Source: Gammaproteobacteria bacterium (GTDB lineage: Bacteria; Pseudomonadota; Gammaproteobacteria; UBA9214). Taken from it: a DNA stretch of 7,413 nt. The translations under genes were made by a program, and so were the position numbers. Below the pieces are notes generated by a model, which searched no databases, had not been told where the DNA came from, and saw nothing but the letters and a program-made list of their open reading frames with translations. The stretch spans positions 1 through 7,413 of the forward strand of contig JAHKKL010000074.1 in assembly GCA_020027635.1 (NCBI GenBank). The letters run 5' to 3'. Shown here piece after piece: positions 5,087 through 7,413 of this stretch; the stretch's first letter is position 1; each line of letters begins with the position of its first letter.

Positions 5087-6532
5087 ATGCCAAGGCGCAC
5101 GAAAATCGTTGCCACGTTGGGTCCGGCGACGGATGAAAAGGGGGTGCTGGATGACATGATCCAGGCCGGCATGGACGTGGTCAGACTGAACTTTTCCCAC
5201 GGGGATCCGGATGACCACGTCAAACGCGCCGAGGCCGTGCGCAACTGCGCGCGCGCCCACGGGCACCAGGTCGGCGTGTTCGCCGACCTGCAGGGGCCGA
5301 AGATACGTATCGATCGCTTCCGGGATGACCGCGTGGTCCTGGAAAAGGGCGGACATTTCATACTCGACGCGCGCCTGGATCCGCAGGCCGGCACCCGCGA
5401 GCGCGTCGGACTGAGCTACAAGGGCCTGCCGGGCGACGTCTCCCGCGGCGACACCCTGCTGCTTGATGACGGCAGGCTGGTGCTGTGGGTGGAGGATGTG
5501 ATCGGGCCGGAGGTCAGGTGCCGCGTGGTGGTCGGCGGCGAGCTCTCCAACAACAAGGGCATCAACCGTCAGGGCGGGGGTTTGTCCGCGGCCGCGATCA
5601 CCGACAAGGACAGAGAGGACATCGAGGTGGCGGCCAAAATGGGCGCTGACTATATCGCCGTGTCCTTTCCGCGTACGGCCGATGATATCCACCTCGCCAG
5701 GGAGCTGCTGCAAAGCGCCGGCGGTCACGGGGGCATCGTCGCCAAGATCGAACGCGCCGAGGCGCTGGATGCGCTGGAGGACATCATCAAGGCCTCGAAC
5801 GTGGTCATGATCGCACGCGGCGACCTGGGAGTTGAAATTGGTGATGCGGAACTGCCGGCGGTGCAGAAGCGCATCATCCAGATCGCCAGGTCGCTGGATC
5901 GCGTCGTCGTCACCGCGACCCAGATGATGCAGTCCATGATTGAAAACCCGATACCGACGCGCGCGGAGGTGTTCGACGTCGCCAATGCCGTGATCGACGG
6001 CACCGACGCGGTCATGCTGTCGGCGGAAACCGCCACCGGCAGGTATCCGGCGAAGGTGATCGAAGCCGTGGATCGCATCTGTGCCGGCGCGGAGCGCCAG
6101 CGCCTGTTCCAGGTATCGGAACGCCGTACCGGCATCCGCTTCAAACGCATCGACGAGGCGATCGCCAAGGCAGCGATGTATACCGCCAACCATCTCGGCG
6201 TGAAGGCCATCGCGGCGCTGACGGAATCCGGGGCGACGCCGCTGTGGATGTCCCGCATCAGTTCCGGCATACCCATCTACGCGCTGACGCGCCACGTGGA
6301 AACGCGCAGAAAGGTCACGCTCTATCGTGGCGTCTACCCGGTGAGCTTCGATGTCACCAGTACCGACCACGTACAGGTCAACCGGGAGGCGATTGAAGAA
6401 CTGATGAGGCGCGGGGCGGTGCGCGACGGTGATCTGGTCATCATTACCAAGGGCGACCTGATGGGAGTGCATGGCGGCACCAATGCCATGAAGATCATCC
6501 GCGTCGGGGAGCACGAGATCATCGAGCAGTAG
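5087..6532 (+). CDS. pyk: Pyruvate kinase (PykA-like)
   Basis: This enzyme transfers phosphate from phosphoenolpyruvate to ADP, giving pyruvate and ATP in the cytoplasm; the family is usually tetrameric and allosteric. The product is 481 residues, like E. coli PykA (480) and more similar to it by eye than to PykF. Active-site features are present: Arg33, Asn35 and Ser37 in VRLNFSHG, Asp67 in DLQGPK, the B-domain roughly 70-165, catalytic Lys220 with Glu222 in VAKIERAEA, Asp246 in ARGDLGVE, and Thr278 in TATQMM. The C-terminal effector domain runs from about 345. Residue 82, at the position that separates K+-dependent (Glu) from K+-independent (Lys) enzymes, appears to be Arg. No clear Shine-Dalgarno sequence precedes the ATG, which lies 16 bases after the pgk stop, so translation may be coupled to pgk. 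The start MPRRTKIVATLGPATD fits the family. Confidence 0.96.
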   Translation: MPRRTKIVATLGPATDEKGVLDDMIQAGMDVVRLNFSHGDPDDHVKRAEAVRNCARAHGHQVGVFADLQGPKIRIDRFRDDRVVLEKGGHFILDARLDPQAGTRERVGLSYKGLPGDVSRGDTLLLDDGRLVLWVEDVIGPEVRCRVVVGGELSNNKGINRQGGGLSAAAITDKDREDIEVAAKMGADYIAVSFPRTADDIHLARELLQSAGGHGGIVAKIERAEALDALEDIIKASNVVMIARGDLGVEIGDAELPAVQKRIIQIARSLDRVVVTATQMMQSMIENPIPTRAEVFDVANAVIDGTDAVMLSAETATGRYPAKVIEAVDRICAGAERQRLFQVSERRTGIRFKRIDEAIAKAAMYTANHLGVKAIAALTESGATPLWMSRISSGIPIYALTRHVETRRKVTLYRGVYPVSFDVTSTDHVQVNREAIEELMRRGAVRDGDLVIITKGDLMGVHGGTNAMKIIRVGEHEIIEQ

Positions 6533-6539
6533 ATGTGCG

Positions 6540-6558
6540 GTAACAAATCATTTGTTGC
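6540..6558 (+). repeat. Small inverted repeat after pyk
   Basis: AACAAA (6542-6547) and TTTGTT (6551-6556) pair around TCA, and the stem extends by one G-U and one G-C pair to 6540 and 6558. It begins seven bases after the pyk stop. There is no T-run downstream, so it is not a clear terminator. The 8-mer GGTAACAA (6539-6546) also occurs in the dyad upstream of tkt (373-380), which may be chance. Confidence 0.35.
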
Positions 6559-6572
6559 GATAAATGTGGGGG

Positions 6573-6641
6573 TTCTGATTAATCCGTCGTATTTTCGGAT
6601 TCCCGCTTGCGCGGGGATGGCGCTGTGTGAATTAATCAGAA
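6573..6641. repeat. Perfect 11-bp inverted repeat enclosing a dispersed-repeat-like palindrome
   Basis: TTCTGATTAAT (6573-6583) and ATTAATCAGAA (6631-6641) are perfect reverse complements bounding a 69-bp unit. Inside, ATTCCCGC (6599-6606) and GCGGGGAT (6611-6618) form an eight-pair stem (one wobble) around TTGC. This core resembles the ATTCCC-N8-GGGAAT palindrome (dRS3-like) dispersed in many proteobacterial genomes; read on the - strand it encodes the phrase IPAQAGIR, often seen in spurious ORFs made from such repeats. The whole could be a small MITE-like insertion or a REP-type unit. No obvious longer target duplication is visible at the ends. Confidence 0.55.
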
Positions 6642-6657
6642 TTTCCCTGGTGTAGTG

Positions 6658-6670
6658 GGCTGATACAGCC
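6658..6670 (+). repeat. Small hairpin in fba leader
   Basis: GGCTG (6658-6662) and CAGCC (6666-6670) pair around ATA. There is no T-run after it, so it is not a terminator. The remaining leader up to 6729 shows the fba ribosome binding site AGGAG (6719-6723) and an 8-bp palindrome GGTTAACC (6700-6707). I see no convincing promoter in 6533-6729. Confidence 0.3.
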
Positions 6671-6729
6671 TGTAAACAATCCAGCCACGCCTGGTTGGTG
6701 GTTAACCCGTTAGTCAAGAGGAGAGAACA

Positions 6730-7413
6730 ATGGCCCTGATATCATTACGACAGTTGCTGGACCACGCCGCCGAGCATGGCTACGGTGTGCCGGCCTACAA
6801 CGTCAACAACATGGAACAGATGCAAGCCATCATGATGGCGGCGGATGAAACCGACAGCCCGGTGATCGTGCAGGCCTCCGCCGGCGCGCGTTCGTACGCC
6901 GGCGCCCCCTTCCTGCGCCACCTGATCCTGGCGGCGATCGAACAATGGCCGCATATCCCGGTCGTCATGCACCAGGACCACGGCGCCTCCCCGGCCGTGT
7001 GCCAGCGTTCCATCCAGCTGGGGTTCAGCTCGGTGATGATGGACGGCTCCCTCGGGGAAGACATGAAGACACCGATGAGCTATGAGTACAACGTCGAGGT
7101 CACGCGGCGCGCCGTGGATATGGCGCATGCCTGCGGCGTGTCCGTCGAAGGTGAGCTGGGCTGCCTGGGGTCGCTCGAGAGCGGCATGGCCGGAGAAGAG
7201 GACGGTTCCGGCGCGGAAGGCAAACTCTCCCATGACCAGTTGCTGACCGATCCGGAAGAGGCCGCCAGGTTCGTCAAGGACACCAAGGTGGACGCGCTGG
7301 CGATCGCCATCGGCACCAGCCACGGCGCCTACAAGTTCACCCGCCCGCCGACCGGCGACATCCTGGCCATCAACCGGATCAAGGAGATCCACGCCCGCAT
7401 CCCGGATACCCAT
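6730..7413 (+). CDS. fba: Fructose-bisphosphate aldolase class II, Calvin-cycle-type (3' end outside window)
   Basis: This zinc-dependent enzyme reversibly joins dihydroxyacetone phosphate with glyceraldehyde 3-phosphate; in Calvin-cycle organisms it can also use erythrose 4-phosphate to make sedoheptulose bisphosphate. The 228 codons seen are roughly the first two thirds of an expected 345-355 residues; the frame is still open at the window end. The N-terminus MALISLRQLLDHAAE and the block PAYNVNN are characteristic of the Calvin-cycle class II subtype (CbbA/Fba). Expected active-site residues are visible: Asp83 and zinc-ligand His84 in HQDHG, Glu142 in EGELGCLGSLE, and His198 in GTSHGAYKF. 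The remaining zinc histidine would lie beyond the edge. AGGAG at 6719-6723, six bases before the ATG, supports the start. It follows pyk by 197 bases containing inverted repeats, so it could share the operon message or be partly separate. Confidence 0.95.
   Translation, partial: MALISLRQLLDHAAEHGYGVPAYNVNNMEQMQAIMMAADETDSPVIVQASAGARSYAGAPFLRHLILAAIEQWPHIPVVMHQDHGASPAVCQRSIQLGFSSVMMDGSLGEDMKTPMSYEYNVEVTRRAVDMAHACGVSVEGELGCLGSLESGMAGEEDGSGAEGKLSHDQLLTDPEEAARFVKDTKVDALAIAIGTSHGAYKFTRPPTGDILAINRIKEIHARIPDTH

Noticed and set aside
4913..6514. - strand open frame of 533 codons opposite pyk
   Set aside because: It is a shadow of the third-position GC bias of pyk. Rich in His, Arg, Asp and Ala with no recognisable domain.
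6334..6717. - strand frame across the pyk end and pyk-fba spacer
   Set aside because: It contains the IPAQAGIR phrase typical of translated dispersed repeats and otherwise lies antisense to pyk.

Overview
The window holds five adjacent central-carbon genes on the + strand, in the order tkt, gap, pgk, pyk, fba, preceded by the 3' end of a thioredoxin-fold gene. Base composition is GC-rich, and the protein sequences look gammaproteobacterial. The aldolase is the class II form typical of Calvin-cycle bacteria. Together with tkt, gap and pgk this suggests an autotrophic or formerly autotrophic proteobacterium, perhaps a sulfur-oxidiser related to Chromatiales or Acidiferrobacterales. That placement is an inference: no RuBisCO or phosphoribulokinase gene is visible here.

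Layout: 2-343 is the C-terminal part of a redoxin-family protein whose N-terminus lies outside the window. 344-691 is a 348-base non-coding stretch with a 17-bp dyad, a foldable RNA region, a tentative promoter, and a strong intrinsic terminator (540-575) sitting 116 bases before the transketolase start. 692-2683 is full-length transketolase. 2748-3749 is NAD-type GAPDH. 3750-3891 separates gap from pgk and contains two long hairpins. 3892-5070 is phosphoglycerate kinase. 5087-6532 is a PykA-like pyruvate kinase beginning only 16 bases after pgk. 6533-6729 contains several inverted repeats, including a perfect 11-bp inverted repeat around a dispersed-repeat-like palindrome. 6730-7413 is the first 228 codons of fructose-bisphosphate aldolase, cut by the window end.

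Function: Pgk and Gap interconvert 3-phosphoglycerate and glyceraldehyde 3-phosphate. Fba joins triose phosphates (and, in Calvin-cycle organisms, makes sedoheptulose bisphosphate), and Tkt shuffles two-carbon units toward pentose phosphates. Pyk drains phosphoenolpyruvate to pyruvate. The set serves glycolysis/gluconeogenesis and Calvin-cycle regeneration. All catalytic residues that I checked are intact.

I see no undescribed multi-gene system. The coding content is ordinary. The parts worth a second look are non-coding: a possible terminator/antiterminator switch upstream of tkt, the two hairpins between gap and pgk, and the nested inverted repeat before fba.
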